Assembly (NCBI GenBank): GCA_029379385.1
Contig: CM055615.1
Location: forward strand, 5,580,001 to 5,644,000
Length of the DNA stretch: 64,000 nucleotides
Direction of reading: 5' to 3'
Origin: Quillaja saponaria
Taxonomy: Eukaryota; Streptophyta; Magnoliopsida; Fabales; Quillajaceae
Below, piece by piece: positions 45,795 through 59,612 of the stretch; the stretch's first letter is position 1; the number at the start of each line of letters is the position of its first letter. The position numbers and the translations under genes are program-made. Under the pieces are notes generated by a model that saw nothing but the letters and a program-made list of their open reading frames with translations, was not told where the DNA came from and ran no database searches.

Positions 45795-48156
45795 TTTTCT
45801 TTTGGTACAAGTGATGGATGGATTTCAACTGAAATCGAAATCAACCAATTTAACAAAAAACAAAAACCAGTTGACATTTTTTAAATTATTTTGGGTAGGT
45901 TAGAAAGTTAGTTGCTCCTTAAATTATTGTCTAATAACCAATATTAGCTGATATGGTGTGAACATTCTTATTGTTGATATTTTAATGAGGTTGCAAGTTG
46001 TTATTGGGTGTTGATATTTAATGAGGTTGCAAGTTGTTATTGGGTGTTGATATTAAGTGTTTCTATAGAGCTTTTACACAAAAATTGTTCTTAGTCTTAT
46101 ACAACCTTATTTTATTTCGTTGATTTAAGCCTTACTCTTTAATTTTTTTTTTCTTTCTCTCATATCATCACCAAATGAAAAACACAAAAACCTTGCAAAT
46201 TCATCAATTGGATATGCCACATTATTTAACCCAAGAACAAACTAGAGCTTTGAGAGAGTCCACTAATAATTGGCATCGTATCAATGACTATAATTTCTTA
46301 TCTTATTCTTCTTCTTCATTTATGATGTAGCTTTCTAATACTTAGGAAGCATGAATCTTTAACACTGAAAGCCTTGACGTAACTGATTAGCAAAAACCTT
46401 TTTTTGTCAAGATATTGGATGATTCAAAGTATTAAGCTAAAACCAGAAGGATCGTGGTTTTAAATCTGTGTTTTAGGTTGGTTTTTCCAATTGTTCAAAT
46501 GTGGCGTCAATTAGATTTCTTGGATCTAACATAATTGTTGTTCCATTTTATTCTTTTTTAAAAAAAAAAAAAAAAAAATCTATTATGGATTGTAATTCTC
46601 TAAGCTTCAAACTTAGACTTTGGTTTCATCTTTTCAAAACTTGTATACTTATCGAATTTTATCTCAACTTATCTTTGAATTTTGTGTTCATCTTCTATTT
46701 TATGTTGAAAATCAACTCACCACCCACAAAAATGAAATTTTAGGCAATTTTTTATTTTGGAAAAGTGGAATATTCTATTGAAATTTTTGCAAAATTGATT
46801 TGGTCATCTGTTGGCCAAGGTCCTAAAACCGACTTACTCAACCATTTTCTCACCCGTACTTGGTACCTTTGTCTTCCTCTAGCTACTGGCATAACCACGT
46901 TAGGATCTATATCTAAAGGTGAGCATACAACCTGAAAAATTAAATATCTTACTCCAACTTGACTAGAAAGACCCATAACTAAAACATAAATTTTAGAGTT
47001 TACTTTTTTTCTTCTTTGAATTTTGAGATGAATAATCAAATTACAAACTTATAGTTTCTTTGAAGACCCAAAATTCTCCAATTAGAACTTACCCAAATCT
47101 TAAAACACTACACATTATACTTAGCAAAAGTTGTAGCGCGGGTCCTCTATTGTATTCGACTGAAACATAGCAATGCAACTTTCCTTCCAACAACCAAACC
47201 TTTACTTCTAGTAACATAGCCTTCATAGAATCACAACCATTAACGCAACAAGCAACTAATCCTTCAATTGGATTCTTTACTCTATTTATTGTTGAATTAG
47301 AAGCCATAGAGGTGCATACTGCTTGTTTTTTTCTCCTTAATGTTTTTTTTTTCTTTTCTTATTGATCTTTAGTGCTCTGTTGTTTTGTGTTAACAACCTA
47401 TGCTTCAGAACTTTTTGTTGTTTGGTTCAGGATAATAACAGCTATTATTTATTTTTTATTTTGTTTGGTTTGGATAAAAGGCAACAAAGGTTTAAAGGCT
47501 TTGGTAGACATTGATAGGTATATGTTGGCCTTAAAGGTAAAACTAGATGGAAGATGAATAGTTTTTATAGATTAAAAACTTAAGCCTTTTTGTTTAAAAA
47601 CACACAAACAACAATCAATCAACAATCAAACACCTAAAACAAAAATAAAGAAAGAATGGTTAAAAGATTGCACAATGATTTATAGTGGTTCACCGAATCT
47701 TTGACCTTCCATCCATATGAATTCTTCTTAATATAGCATAATACAAATTGTAGCTATTGTTAGAGAATTTCATATTAATATGGAGACTTGCAATGGAGGA
47801 CAGTCATAAATGTCCATTAATTGAAACATTTGATTGTGCCATTTTCTTCTCTATATTTCCCTATACATTTTGGAAAAGAGGTGACACATATATTTTCCTA
47901 CTAAGCTGTTTTTTTGTCTGTATTTGAGATGGCATGAAAAATCATTTTTGAATTCTAAATAATTGATGGAGAGGATGGAAAGTTGATCTAAAATGAATGT
48001 TCAGTTACTTATCTACTAAAAAGATCATCATTTAAAACAAACCTGATTTTATTTAGTTGGCATATCATATGGAGACTGATTAAAAATAAAATGAATTTTT
48101 GGATTAGTTGAATAACAACTTAGTTGACTGAAGTGTAAAGTGCTTATAGAGCTTTA
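45795..48156. other. Intergenic, unassigned
   Basis: No gene could be supported. Two adjacent minus-strand open frames (47307-47089 and 47039-46752) were examined for a two-exon gene; a GTAAGT donor and a CAG acceptor exist, but the phases do not join. A 36-bp duplication lies near 45970-46050. A TA run lies at 48270-48301, just inside the next repeat. Confidence 0.5.
48125..48156 (+). repeat. Left flanking direct repeat of copy B
   Basis: The segment TGACTG then AAGTGTAAAGTGCTTATAGA then GCTTTA lies immediately left of copy B and recurs at 51836-51871 with a 4-base insertion. Confidence 0.85.
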
Positions 48157-48269
48157 TGTTATATCCCAATATTTTAATGTACATTTTAGATGGTTCGTAC
48201 GTAATTTGTGTGAATAGGTGAGTAAAATTTATACAAAGAAAAGGTAAAATAAACAAACAATTGTGTATA

Positions 48270-48301
<32 letters not shown>

Positions 48302-51300
48302 GATTAGAAAATTAATTTTCATTATGTCATTGGTGGATGTAAGAAGTTGAAATTTGCTTATGTAAATTTTATTAGTATGTGTCAAGCGTGTAAATAAAAG
48401 AGTAAATTAGAAAACATTTATATATATATATATATATTCATGTGCCAAGATTTAATACAAACCACATACTAATCTTTTTTTACTCTTTGACTTTGTATTT
48501 TTATTTTATTTTGTTTTTTCCTTCTTGCTTTACTTTGCTTGGATGATTTTGCTTCTTCATTTGGGCCTCCACGGCCTTTGCTCCTTAGCTCTAGATCCCT
48601 TTAATTATTATTTTTTCTTTTTCTTGGCCGATCCTTTAGCAACAATTCTCCTTCCTTCTATTTTCGGCTGGCTATGCTCAGTTGTTATTTCCTTCCTATA
48701 CTTCCTCTTTGCTTGACCGCGAGTCTTTCAATTTGTGGGCAAACAAGTTTAAGTTGTTGGTGAGTTCTCCTTCCTTTCTTTTGTTGGCCATAGAAGCTTT
48801 GCTTGTAGAGGTATTAGAGCTGAAATTTGCTTACTTGAGAACAGGTAGCGGTAGCTTGTTGCTGCTGTTTTGTCTTTCCTTGCTCTATTTCCTTGTTGTT
48901 TTCTTCGTTTCTATGTGGGATGTTTCCCTTGTTGGTGTGGGTCTATTTTTTTGTTAGGCTTAATAACGAGAACGTGAGGTGGTCCAACTTGCCCTGTTTT
49001 GGTTGATGGTAGCAAGCCACAATTTCAATTGAGTAGGTGTGAGGGTCTTGCGATTTGGACTTGACTGAACAGCTTGCTTAGCCTTTTAATGGGGTGGCGA
49101 CCTTGCTTGAAATTCCAGCAATTGCCCTCCCTTGTTTAGGCAGCACCTTGGCCTTATTTTCCTTCTCATGGCCAGGTATATGAGTGATAATGGAGGAGAA
49201 ATTTGGGTTTCTAAAGAGATATGGTAGCAATGGGTTAGGCTCAGGAAATTTCTTGCCTTAAAACCTTAGGTTAGTTAAGTTTGTCTTGCTTAGGTATGTT
49301 CTTAATTTAGGTGAATAGTTTGGAATTCCTCTGAGTTTAGTTAAGGATGTGAAATTAGTGGTTAAGAAAATGGAAACTATAGATTGAAAGTGGAGTAATT
49401 AAATCAGTTTAGGTAAAACCCTTAAGGCTTTGTTTCAAACTTGAATATAAAGAGATTAAAAGAATGGTAATTTGTGAATTAAGGTTTAACAACAATTAAT
49501 ATATACGTAAAGTAGTGGTACAAATAATGGAAATAAGAAGTTTAGGATTCAAACTTGTCAGTGTAGAACTTACATAGTTAAATTTTAATAGACTTTAAGC
49601 AAGAGGTTCAAGTGGAAATCAACGTTTAGAATGTATACCATTTGTGAGTAAGTAGCTGCATTGGAATTCATGGTGGGTGTTTATATAAGTAAATATACAA
49701 GCACTAAAGGAAATTAAATACGCCTTTACAATATTAGATAAATGTTAAATCATGCAAGGAAGCGTTAATTGTGAGTAAATTGTTGGAATATGAGAGTTAA
49801 GGGATTCATGAAAGGGTGCAGGGCCAAATTTCAGGAGTTAAAGAAATCTTGTGTTTCAGGTGCTTTTGGGGCTGAATTAAATTAAGAGTTCAAAAGATAA
49901 AGTGTATCTTAGGATCTTGGATATTGTCTACAAAATTTTGTAGCTGGTTCCAAGTATATTATTAGTTAAAGTTGTTAGACTGCGACTAAGTCATGCAGAA
50001 TTTTTAGTGAAACTCAGTCAATCCGAAAAACTTCATCGGGGGTTGTGGATGGAATTAGTTTTAAAACTCTGAATGAAAGTTGTTCCTAATATCTTGAAAC
50101 ATTATACATGAAATTTTCGTAATTTAATTCCCAATTATGAGAATTTTATAAATATCGGAATCAAAAGTTGCCAACCAGGAATCTAACGAATGCTTTATTT
50201 TGTTCATGTGAAGAATCGAGGGAGTTCAAGGCTTATTTTAGGAAAATTTTCTAAATAATAAAGCTAGATAACTTCCTAAAGTTAATGTTTTAACTTAGTT
50301 TTATTAAATTTGATTAAGCATGTAAGTGAAAATAAACATTTATTCAAGGAGGTTCTGAAATGCCTAAAAGGAGTAAACTTTAAATAATTAACTGTACTAT
50401 TATACACATCCAATTAATACATATGATACCTATATAGAAAGATATATTTGTCTATTAATAAACTCGACAAACAGAATTGGAATTCCTTTTTCCTAAAAAA
50501 AGTTATGTTCAATTAACTAACATAAGGTCAAAGTTGTCAAAATCCTGCATTTTTTAGAATTTGATGCAACTTTAAAAAATAATCTGTATTGATATAAAAT
50601 ATAAAAATTACAAATGATATACTGTTATAAAGCTACTTGGGTCTAGTATTTAATAAATTTCACGAAACTGGATTTGAAATTTCTTAGGGAAAGATATGAT
50701 TATTAGAGTGAAAACTGGTCCAAACTCCAAGTTTGGACAATTTTAACCTAACTTATGTTTTTTTTATCCTTTCTAATACTTTCATTCTACCCTATGCATT
50801 GTTTATTGTCAAGATATCAAACATGTCTCTCCATTATCAACTCTATCACATAAAGTACAATTCATACTACTTGACGTGTAATGACTTAATAAAAAACTTT
50901 CATAAAGAAACCTATATAAGTTGATATATAAGCTTTGTTATTAAAATATTGTAACAATAACGTTTATGAACTAAGTATTATTTGGAAATATTAATTTCAG
51001 CTCCGGATCTAATATGGACTTGATGAGATGCGTGAACGCAAGTGTAAGTGACCTACGAAATCGATTAAAGGTGAATGGTTAACTGTTACCTTTGGTGGCT
51101 AGATTATTATATGTAGTTATATGTGTATTTGAGTAGATGTGATATATGAAAAATAAAAAAAAATACAATATTTCAATGATTTATTTGAATTATGTTTGTT
51201 TAGATATTGATTGTGAGTGATAAGGGCCAACAAAATGAGATTTTTATAAGAAATCATTTGTATTTCCGAAATTGAAATTCAGGTGCATCTAGGATATTCT

Positions 51301-51832
51301 GATTTGTTATTCTGTTTCTGATAAGTGTTTTAAAAAGATTGAGTACTCAGCCCTGATAGGATGGATTGTGTACGAAAAATTGATCTGTTGTGCAGGCGCG
51401 TAAATGTCTAGTAGGGGGTGATACTGTTGTGCGGGGCTGGGTTACTCGTTGGCCCTTTGTTTGCTTTGTATGCTGTGAGCTGTGGGATGTCTGGTCTTTA
51501 TAAGGTGTTATATCCTAATTAATTGTTATTGTGATAAGAAACAGAGTGGAGCTCTTTGTTGTCCTTGTTGTTGTTACTTTAGTTGTTGTATAAGAACAAT
51601 GTTATGTATTTATTTTACATATTCTATTTTACGGGGAACCTCTACTGCAGTTTTAAATAAATTGTTATTTATTTCAGTAAACTAACTTTTATAGCTAATT
51701 TTTGTTTTATAAAATTTATTTTAACTCTTTAGTTTAGTCAAGTGTTGTGTTCGTTTCTTGTTTGAAGTCAGAGTTATGGAGATTTGGTTATCCATTCCTC
51801 TGACCAATCATACCTTCGTGAGGGATATGACA
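48157..51832 (-). mobile_element. Large LTR-like noncoding repeat, copy B
   Basis: It is bounded by TGTTATATCCC at 48157 and GGGATATGACA at 51832, inverted ends starting TG and ending CA, as in an LTR. From about 51070 to 51832 it matches copies A and C (CAGCCCTGATAGGATGGATT, GTTACCTTTGGTGGCTAGAT). Length is 3.7 kb; no gag or pol coding was seen. Microsatellite TA runs lie at 48270-48301 and 48420-48440. A direct repeat of 32-36 bp flanks it. It may be a very long solo LTR of a gypsy element; this is an inference. Confidence 0.5.
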
Positions 51833-51835
51833 TTT

Positions 51836-51871
51836 TGACTGACTAAAGTGTAAAGTGCTTATAGAGCTTTA
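51836..51871 (+). repeat. Right flanking direct repeat of copy B
   Basis: Repeats the sequence left of copy B after a 3-base gap. Far longer than the 5-base duplication expected for an LTR element. Confidence 0.85.
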
Positions 51872-52109
51872 GCTAACTATGTTTGTAGAACATTATCGCA
51901 TACATCTACTTCGGTTGATTGATAAAGGACTTAGCTGACTTAATGTAAGCTTCAGTTGACTGATTTTAATGAAACAATGTCTTACATCTTTAGCTAGCTT
52001 GTTTCTAATCTTCAGTTGATTGATTCCTTACTTTAGCTAAATCTAGTGAAACACTTTTGTTGTAGTCTTTCAACTGGTTGAATGGATGATCCACCGAATG
52101 CTTTTCAAC

Positions 52110-53285
52110 TGTCACACCCTTTAGGAGATATGACTGACCAGAGGAATAGATAACTCTAAACCTCTATAACCTTGACTCCAAAACAAATAAGCAACTATGA
52201 CTCTTGACTAAACCAATAAATAAAAGTAAAAACTTATAAAACAAAAGTTAACTATAAGAGTTTATTTACTGAAATAAATAATTAATTACTGAAAATTTTG
52301 ACAGAGATTTCTCGTAAAGTGGAACATGCCCTATATAATTTAAAAGCACGTTCCTGTCGTTATACAATAACAACTACAACAACAAAGACAACAAGGAGTT
52401 TCGCTTTAATTCTTATCATAATAACAACTAACTAGACTATTACACAATATAAGACCAGACACCCCTACAGCTCTAGCGTGACCTACAAATTTTCACCCTT
52501 TGACTTCAAGATTAAGATTCCAAAGAATTATCTTGCCGCCAAACACTTGGCAAAGTTTATTATCTGTAATAGCTGTTCTCAAGATCCTGTTACTAAAAAA
52601 ATAACCATAGAAGAGGGGTAAGTCCTATAGGACTCGGTGAGTGAAAAATAGTACCTAAATGATACTAGCATCATTCAACACAAGTAATATAATATAAGAT
52701 ATATATATAATCATTTAATATATCAGCATATTCTAAATCACAAAATCACTAATGTTACACTTACATAATTACGGAAATATAACACTTAACAAACATAATT
52801 CAATTAAAATAATCAAAACATACAAAGCAAGCAAAGAGCCAATAGAGTAACTCAGCCCTGCACAACAGTATCTCTCCCTACCAGGGCATTTATGCGCCCT
52901 GTACAACAGGTTAATTCTTTGTACTACAATCCATTCCACCAAGACTGAGCATTCATTTCTTATAAAACAATTGTCAGAATCATAGTATTTCATATCAAAA
53001 TATCATAGGTGTACTTGGATTTTCAATTTCGAAAATAAAAATCATTTCCTAGAGAAATCTCACTTGGTTGGCCCTTATCAACCACAACCAATATCAAACA
53101 AACATAATTCAAATAAATCACTGAAATACTGGACTTGCTTATTTTTCATATATCACATCTATTCAAATACACATATAATTATACATAATAATCTAACTGC
53201 CAAAGGTAATAGTTAACCACTCACCATTTACAAATTTTACTCGTCACTCGCTCTTATATTCATGCGAGTTGTTGGATTATCCACA
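52110..53285 (+). repeat. Large LTR-like noncoding repeat, copy C
   Basis: It starts TGTCACACCC at 52110 and is the inverted counterpart of copy B and of copy A. Shared blocks include AACTCAGCCCTGCACAACAG and TTTATGCGCCCTGTACAACA (52849-52910). Recognisable similarity fades after about 53285; the far end was not located. Noncoding. Confidence 0.6.
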
Positions 53286-54510
53286 AATTCTGGAGTTACA
53301 ATTAAAATTTTCAATATTACTTAATTTGTCCATTTTATAAATTATAACTTTCTAAGTATACATATCTATAGATACTATGTATCAAAGTATTTATTTAAAA
53401 TTAATTCATCTTAGATATTTTCATAACCACTTAGAGATATATTTCCACTTATATACTTAACTAAATTCAACAAATTTTAAATAACATTGATCTCATTTTA
53501 CAAACTAAGTTGCAGACGACCAAACTTGTTTCCATTTATTAATAGATACTTCAATTGTAGATAATTAATCTCACATAAGCTAACACGATATATCAGCAAA
53601 ATGCCCAAGTTTCAATGCTCTGTTTTCTCCTGTATAGGCAAGTCTTGTCATGTCATTGTTGCACCTTTAGAAATGAAATATCTAATTTAATAGGATTTTT
53701 CAATTCTCGACCAATTTGGCTCCAATCGATCTTAGATAACTACAAATATTTTTGAGAATTGGCTCCTATGGATTGCCTCCCTTTTTCTACAGTAACGAAA
53801 AACTTCAAATTTTACAATAGTTTTATGACAAAAATTAGGAGAATTAAAGAATTAGTGACTGTCTGGCTAATACTCAAAAAGGAACTTCAAAATAATGCCA
53901 TCGAAGAATTGGATCCTGTATACTGCATGCATTAAAAATCATCTGCACAAGAGTTTTGAAAGCTTACATTGTTACACGTAGAATAGAATAGAGTAAATCA
54001 TCATGACCCAAAAAGATGTATATAGTAAATCCTTCTTGAAATAGGCCTCACAGAGCTTAAAGGCTAAAAAATTTATGTTTGACAAGAAACCTGTATATAT
54101 ATATAGACATATATCCTGGGTCCTTTTTCTTGAAACTTATTTTGATAAACAAATAAACACAAATTCTATAAGATATCTTTGAATTGACTTGAATGACTCA
54201 TAATTTTCCTTATAACTTAAATCTACAATTTTAATCCAAGTTCTGTACACTAAAAATTACAATCCAAAGTTCCAAATTCATCAAGTTTAAATCCTTATAG
54301 CCAAAATATAACTAGTCAATGTATCTCAAATAGCAACCACTAAGTATGTACTTTGTATAATATGATCCATGCCAAGTTGATGCCGTGTCTAAGCAAATAG
54401 GAGCCATTATTTTCACAAACCACAAACAGTTAATACGCATTTGACATCATATTTCGGTAAGCTCCATCCACCACAAAAGAAAAGTGATTAATCCTCCACT
54501 TTCTTAAAAG
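53286..54510. other. Probable continuation of repeat C
   Basis: AT-rich and without coding. Its general composition and short phrases such as GAAAAACTTC near 53800 recall the interior of copy B, but no firm alignment could be made by eye. Confidence 0.4.
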
Positions 54511-54521
54511 CTGAAGAGTGT

Positions 54522-55262
54522 GTTTGAAACAATTTTTTTAATAAAATTTAATTTATTCTAAATGAATTTATCTAAATTATTATGTTTGAAATGCATAATA
54601 AAAGAAAATTCAATTCATTGTAAATATCATTTTATAACTTTTTTCTCATTTTGAATTCTTATCAAATTTGGTCTGATTTAGAAAGAATTCAATTCAATTA
54701 GATAATTAAAACTTTTTTAGACAAATTTGTCCTTTGAATTTGTTTATTTTTTACCTTGGCTCCATTGCAACCACTGTACATTGGTGGTGACATAATGACC
54801 CATACAAAGTCCCACCCCTCTTCTCTTCCACCAATCTGGCTAGTTAGGCTCGTCTTATCCAAAAGGCTTCATGGCCAACAATTCCATATTATATATTATG
54901 CTATATTTTATGACTGAGTTTTCTATTTTTATTGCTTGTTGTCCTAGATGCTTTATATGAAAATTTAATTTTTTTGATTACATTGTTCATAAAAATTCAA
55001 ATAAATCAGATCAGGAGAGAGAAAAATGAGAAAGAGAAACATAAATAATTAAGTAAACATAAGGACAACAATATCAAAATATTAAATTAAATTAAATTCT
55101 ATCATTGATATTTATAATCCAAACAACATAATTAAATTCAATTCAATTTAATTCTTTTAATAAAAAAATTTGTTTCAAACACTTAAATAAAATTTAAATT
55201 GAACTCAATTGAATTGAAATGAAATAAATTAAATTCTTGTATAGATTTGTTCCAAACATATC
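54522..55262. mobile_element. MITE-like element with inverted ends
   Basis: The left arm (GTGTGTTTGAAACAATTTTT near 54522) and the right arm (reverse of GGATATGTTTGGAACAAATC near 55262, and an inner GTTTGAAACAAATTTTTTT) are inverted copies rich in AATTCAATT. The middle (about 54770-54880) is unrelated. No target-site duplication was confirmed. The length of about 740 bp and the lack of coding suggest a non-autonomous DNA element. Confidence 0.5.
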
Positions 55263-57060
55263 CTAAAAATAAGGTCCTCTCCTAGTCCATGACTATCAAC
55301 ATCTGTCTAGTTTCTTAAGCTTCCAATTTCCTTTCCTATTTGTATTATTGTACATATCCAAACACAGCTGACTTTACAAAATGTGTGACTTGTACTTTTT
55401 TATGTCACTTATTTGGTTTTCCAGCCATACAAACCATGCCTATCTCTCTAACTCTTTCCTGCCCTAACCCACACCAGCATCTATTTATGTATTTCACTTA
55501 TTATTATTATTATTTAAAATAATGTTTTAAGAGGTGCATGACTGTCATTATAATATTTTAAAAGTTTTTTTTTTAATTTCTTTTTATTTTAATGGTGCTA
55601 AAAGTTTTATTATTTCTTTTACTTTTCAAGAAAACCAACAAAAGTTAATAGTAGAATAGAAAAGCATTTGCCACCCAACTGCCATACATAATTTGATTTT
55701 GTGAAAGAAAAATCTATAGAATGCAACCTATGATCAATGCTTCACATGCTTAGCCCCTTCCCTCCCCGACAACCATATCTAAAACATATCTCATTTGTTC
55801 AAGTGGAAACTCCATTAACACCAATCACAACATAATTTATAATCTTTCAAAACGTGCCAAACTTCCTTATGCCGGAGACAGAACAAATCTTGAAAAAAGT
55901 TTAAACTCTACAATTATTTTCTATCTTTTTATCTTTTCTGTATTAGTTTTCAGCCAGCTTCAGATACCGAACATAGCCAATGTAAAAAAAAAGGAAAAGA
56001 AGGTCCACGATAAGATGACTTAAGGGTCATTGAACAAACATAAGGAAGCAAGTTCATGGCACAATGCAGATATGCAATTCATACTCCAAATCCTGAATGA
56101 CATCAGAAACTTGGCAATGTAGAACTATAGTACAAATACACTCCCAAAGTTAGGTGTTGGGATTTATAAGCACCCTAGAATAATTCTTACAGAACCTAAA
56201 TCCATTTTACGGAAAACATAGACGTAGTAATTAATAAGGTAATTAAGACAGCACATTATGTTCTACTACCCTATCCAACAAGTCTTTATTCCTCACTAGC
56301 AATCCTACTAGAACTGCCACAACCTTAATCGCCTACAAGGGAACGATCCCCCCGGTACCACAAGAGGAAGACCAATTGACATCAACGACAAATTTTGTCT
56401 TACTCGCAGAAATACTTATTAGATGCCCAATAAAAAAAGACATTAAGAGATTCAAACTGACCTTATAGAAAAAAAATTTCTGCTATAACACCCAAAATTC
56501 CATCACTTCGTATTAACTTTCTGCAAACCCATTAGGATTTGATTCCGCGTAACAAAAGAGAAATAACAGAAGCGAAGAAGAAAATAGTAAAATCCCTTTT
56601 TCACACTCGAATAGAGAAGGATAAGATGAAGAAAACCTGCAAGACCTAAATCAAGATGCTGCCCTATAAAACAAGGGATGAAAAGACTGTCAAGTTTACT
56701 CTTTAATCACCTTACACACCCAAGCAAAACAAGAGGATAGTAAGAGCAAGGAAGAATGCAAAGTGCTAGCTCTTGTGTAGCTCGTCTCTCGGCTAGAACA
56801 AGAAAGAGGAGCAGAATTTTCTAGAGGACAATATGGCGGTGCAAGGAAGCAGAAATGACTAGAATAAGGGATGTTGGTCCTAGAATTTTCTGGAACCAAA
56901 GGCAGAAGATGAAAGGTGGTGGAAAAGGAAAAATCAAGAGGTACTCGGCCACCCAAAATGGAAAAGAAGGAAAAGAAAAAGTATTTAAAAAAAAGAAAAA
57001 GAAAAGTAAAGTAAAGGCAATAGCATAAATTCAAGGTCCATATTTTTATTTGTGGTGAGG
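55263..57060. other. Intergenic, unassigned
   Basis: No gene supported. A 112-codon minus-strand frame at 57034-56696 is rich in Phe, Ser and Leu and looks like a pyrimidine-rich leader rather than a protein. Confidence 0.5.
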
Positions 57061-59579
57061 ATTAATGCTCTCTCTCGCTCTCTCTATATATATATATAAA
57101 TGTATTACTTATACATTCACTTTACTTTATTTGGTACACAATTTTATTTATTTTATGATAACAAATACACAATATTTAAAAAATATATACTACAATATTG
57201 AATTAAAACATGCTTAGTTATACTGTTATTTAATTAATTTATTTATTTTATAACATAAATTTAAACATTATGTCTTAAAACTCGATTTTTTGATATCAGA
57301 TTATGAAAGTTATAATATCTGATTGAGATAATTTCAGCTTCTACAATATCATTCGTTGACTTTGTCTTTCATCCATTGACTTTTGTCTTTTTGTCGACCT
57401 TACATGAAATAAAACAATATTGTCAAAATTAATTTATTTACTATTGCAATTGGCATAATTATTTAATTATCATCAAAATCATATAAATGTATTATTGAAT
57501 TAAATTATTCATTTGATTCAACAATGTATATTACATTTATTATATATATTTTTTCGATTACTAATTATTAAAAAATAATTTTGTGTAATTTATTATGATT
57601 TGAATAGGTTTATTTATTAATTTTTATGCATCTTAAAAAATTAATTGAATCACACAATTCAATGCATTTATAGTTCATAAAAAATAAAAAAAAATTTGAT
57701 TCATGATACGATTCACAATTTAACAACTACAATTGAAAACCAACGAAAAATGAGGTAGAAGAAAAATGTGGACAAAAATATCGAATGAAAGAAAAGTAAT
57801 ATGGATTATCATGAAGAGATTGGTGGTATTAGAGCGCAGATTGGTAACATAAACATATGTATTACAATTGAAATTAATCAATGTATGTTTTTTTAGTGGT
57901 CATGTAGTGTGTAGGTTAGTCTATGTGCATCTCAATTAATACACATCTCTCCAGTCTGGTCAAAGGTAAGCTATCAATGACGAGATTAAAAAATTACGTA
58001 GATTTTACTATGCATGGTCTCCCTTATGGTGATTCGACCTTAGAAAGTCAATGAAAGGAGCAAATATTCTTGATCACCAGATCCATAACTTTAGGATCAA
58101 TTATTTCTTTATACTAGATAAATTTGTTCTGTGCAATGCACGATATATTTTATTTTTATTTTAATTTTATTTTAAATAATTTATATTTTTAATTTTTTAA
58201 TATTTTTTTTTCAATTTATGAGGATATAATATTATAAATTATTTGATTTATATTTTTTTAATGAATTCAACATGTGTTCTATTTGATTAGATTATTGTAA
58301 AAAAAAAAAAAAAAAAAGGTATTTAAAATATTTATTTATTTTGAGTTTATATAATGGAGTTAAAAGATGAAATTATAATATAAAATTTTATAATTTTTTT
58401 TAATTTTCTTCTTCATTGATGTTCCTTATAATATGTGAATAATAATTTTTTTAATTTTTACTTTGAAAATAAAAGAGGCAATACAATATAATTTGATAGA
58501 TAAGTGATAAAGTATAATTTAGTTAAAACTTTAATGGGTGTAATGTTACATTGTGATAATTACTATGCTAATAAATTCGAACATTAAACTAAAGAAAAAT
58601 AAGAAGAAATGGTTGACCTTTAATTATTTACTAAAATATATCTTTTTTTTTTCTCTTCCATAATTAATTTTCATCAATTATTGCAAAAAGTATCCTCAAA
58701 TTCTATCAACCCCCCCCCCCTCCTAAATACCTTCCATAGTTTTATCTCTCTTTCCAATCTCTTGTATATAGCCGATGGTCTTGGCTCTGAATCATCGCAT
58801 TAGCAAGATCAGATATTAATGTACGTGTAGGAATGGGTTAAGGTACAAGATTAATAATTTCGAACAGTACTAATATGGGAGAGGAACTAGAAGACTATTC
58901 TCATTCCATCTTCCCTAGTACAAATTTTTTCATGGAGCTGATAATGATTGAATCTAAATTTAGCTATCTAGCTCATCAATGTAGGACATCTTCAATGGAT
59001 GAACAATGTTTGAAATCATCAACTAGAATATTGAGAACATGTGGACGAATGACTAAAATCATATTCCGAATAACAATAATCTCATTAGACAATTTTTTTG
59101 TAGTTGATTTAAGGCGTTGAAGTTTGTTCTTCCTCAATATTAGATTAATTAGAATCATCACTGTTAATCAAATTAATAATTTCATGAAAGCGATTATCGA
59201 AGTTTGAGAAAATCTAAAACATATCCATGAAAAGATGAAAGATGGTCAAGAGATTGGCTAGCCAAGGTATTTATAGTTCCTTGATTTCTTCTTCTCTAAT
59301 TATCATATTTAAAACCTTTCAATTTGCATTGAATTCATTAAAACAAGCAAAGATTCAAGAATGGAAAAAGTCAGCTAAGTTAAGTAAAGGAAAAAGAGAA
59401 CGTGTGAATAAGAAAAGGCCAGCTTGAGGTTTTTTTTTCTTCTTCTTCTTATTCTTCTTCTTCTAAATAACAAAATCAACATTCTCAACAATAACAAAAG
59501 ATGATGTGGTAGCATTTTAGGAGCTGATGTGACAGCTTGTAATGCTTCAAGATCATTTTTATTGTATACTATAGATAAG

Positions 59580-59612
<33 letters not shown>

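Noticed and set aside
46752..47307. Possible two-exon minus-strand gene (frames 47307-47089 and 47039-46752).
   Set aside because: A GTAAGT donor and a CAG acceptor are present, but joining them gives the wrong phase and an early stop, and neither part resembles a family I know.
48525..48957. Overlapping hydrophobic open frames, Leu and Phe rich.
   Set aside because: Pyrimidine-rich DNA in the LTR-like repeat B makes such frames by composition alone.
56696..57034. 112-codon minus-strand frame rich in Phe, Ser and Leu.
   Set aside because: Composition-driven; no domain, no splice support, in repeat-rich DNA.
58875..59120. 81-codon plus-strand open frame.
   Set aside because: No family resemblance, and antisense frames overlap it; AT-rich chance frame.
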